This document shows, piece by piece, positions 6,674 to 6,987 of a stretch of DNA of 6,987 nucleotides. Made by a program: the position numbers and the translations under genes. The first letter of the stretch is position 1, and the number at the start of each line of letters is the position of its first letter. Below the pieces are notes generated by a model. It had not been told where the DNA came from. It saw only the letters and a program-made list of their open reading frames with translations, and made no database searches. This DNA is from Xanthobacteraceae bacterium (GTDB taxonomy: Bacteria > Pseudomonadota > Alphaproteobacteria > Rhizobiales > Xanthobacteraceae): the NCBI GenBank assembly GCA_030043175.1, contig JASHYD010001362.1:1-6987 (forward strand), given 5' to 3'.

Positions 6674-6987
6674 ATGATCAGCAGGCTGCTTTGCTTTTCC
6701 GTCGAGGCCCGTTGGCTCATTGTCTTCTTGACCCTCGTCATTGCTGCTTACGGCTCGTCCCAATTGACGGATTTGCGGCTCGATGCGCTTCCTGACATCA
6801 CCAACAAACAGGTCATGATCAATTATGCGGCGCCGGCGCTCGGGCCAGAGGACGTGGAAAAGCGCATCACTTTTCCGATCGAAGCGGCAATTTCGGGTCT
6901 CGCCGGCATCGAAAGCACGCGATCCTTCTCGCGCAATGGCTACGGGCAGGTGACCGCGATCTTCCGGGAAGACGCCAATCTCTACTT
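6674..6987 (+). CDS. Heavy-metal efflux RND permease (CzcA/CnrA family), N-terminal part
   Basis: The first 104 codons are present and the window cuts the gene; full-length members have about 1,000-1,070 residues. This is the inner-membrane pump that uses the proton gradient to expel metal cations. Residues 14-28 form the first transmembrane helix after the short basic N-terminus. The porter-domain start is diagnostic: LPDITNKQVMIN (39-50), GPEDVEKRITFPIE (57-70), AGIESTRSFSRNGYGQVTAIF (77-97) and DANLY at the cut. From memory of the family, DITNKQV, STRS-SRNG and the ANLY ending match CnrA/NccA-type (Co/Ni) pumps better than CusA, which has PDLSDVQV there. The substrate-deciding residues of helix 4 lie outside the window. 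The ATG at 6674 is 7 bases after the adaptor stop; GAGG at 6658-6661 is a somewhat distant ribosome binding site. Confidence 0.92.
   Translation, partial: MISRLLCFSVEARWLIVFLTLVIAAYGSSQLTDLRLDALPDITNKQVMINYAAPALGPEDVEKRITFPIEAAISGLAGIESTRSFSRNGYGQVTAIFREDANLY

Overview
The window holds two gene clusters, both read on the + strand. The first is a complete ABC importer of the HAAT (branched-chain amino acid/amide, Liv) type, and the second is the start of a heavy-metal efflux RND operon. High GC, GC-rich third codon positions and the protein families suggest an alphaproteobacterium, plausibly Hyphomicrobiales (Bradyrhizobium/Rhodopseudomonas-like). That assignment is inference: there is no rRNA or other phylogenetic marker here.

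Layout. Bases 1-541 contain no gene I can identify; they hold a nested hairpin near the left edge (52-89) and the ribosome binding site of the first gene. Bases 542-5147 are a five-gene transporter cassette in the order binding protein, LivH-type permease, LivM-type permease, LivG-type ATPase, LivF-type ATPase. A 52-base gap with a small GC-rich hairpin follows the binding protein. The other four genes overlap by 4, 7 and 4 bases, so they are almost certainly cotranscribed and translationally coupled. Bases 5148-5406 are a spacer with a hairpin behind livF and a TATAG-repeat/CCCC element that could be the promoter-operator of the next operon. Bases 5407-6666 encode an RND periplasmic adaptor, and 6674-6987 are the first 104 codons of the inner-membrane RND pump, cut by the window edge.

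How they work together. The binding protein captures a small amino acid, amide or organic acid in the periplasm. LivH and LivM form the membrane channel, and LivG and LivF hydrolyse ATP to drive import. The ligand cannot be read from the sequence. The second cluster should form a tripartite metal efflux pump with an outer-membrane channel that lies outside the window. The pump's N-terminus resembles the CnrA/NccA (cobalt/nickel) branch more than CusA, but the metal-selecting residues are not in view. No regulator lies in the window.

I see no clearly new biological system. The points most worth checking are the candidate metal-responsive operator at 5284-5307, the degenerate ABC signature in LivG, and the hairpins at 52-89, 1796-1810 and 5185-5208.
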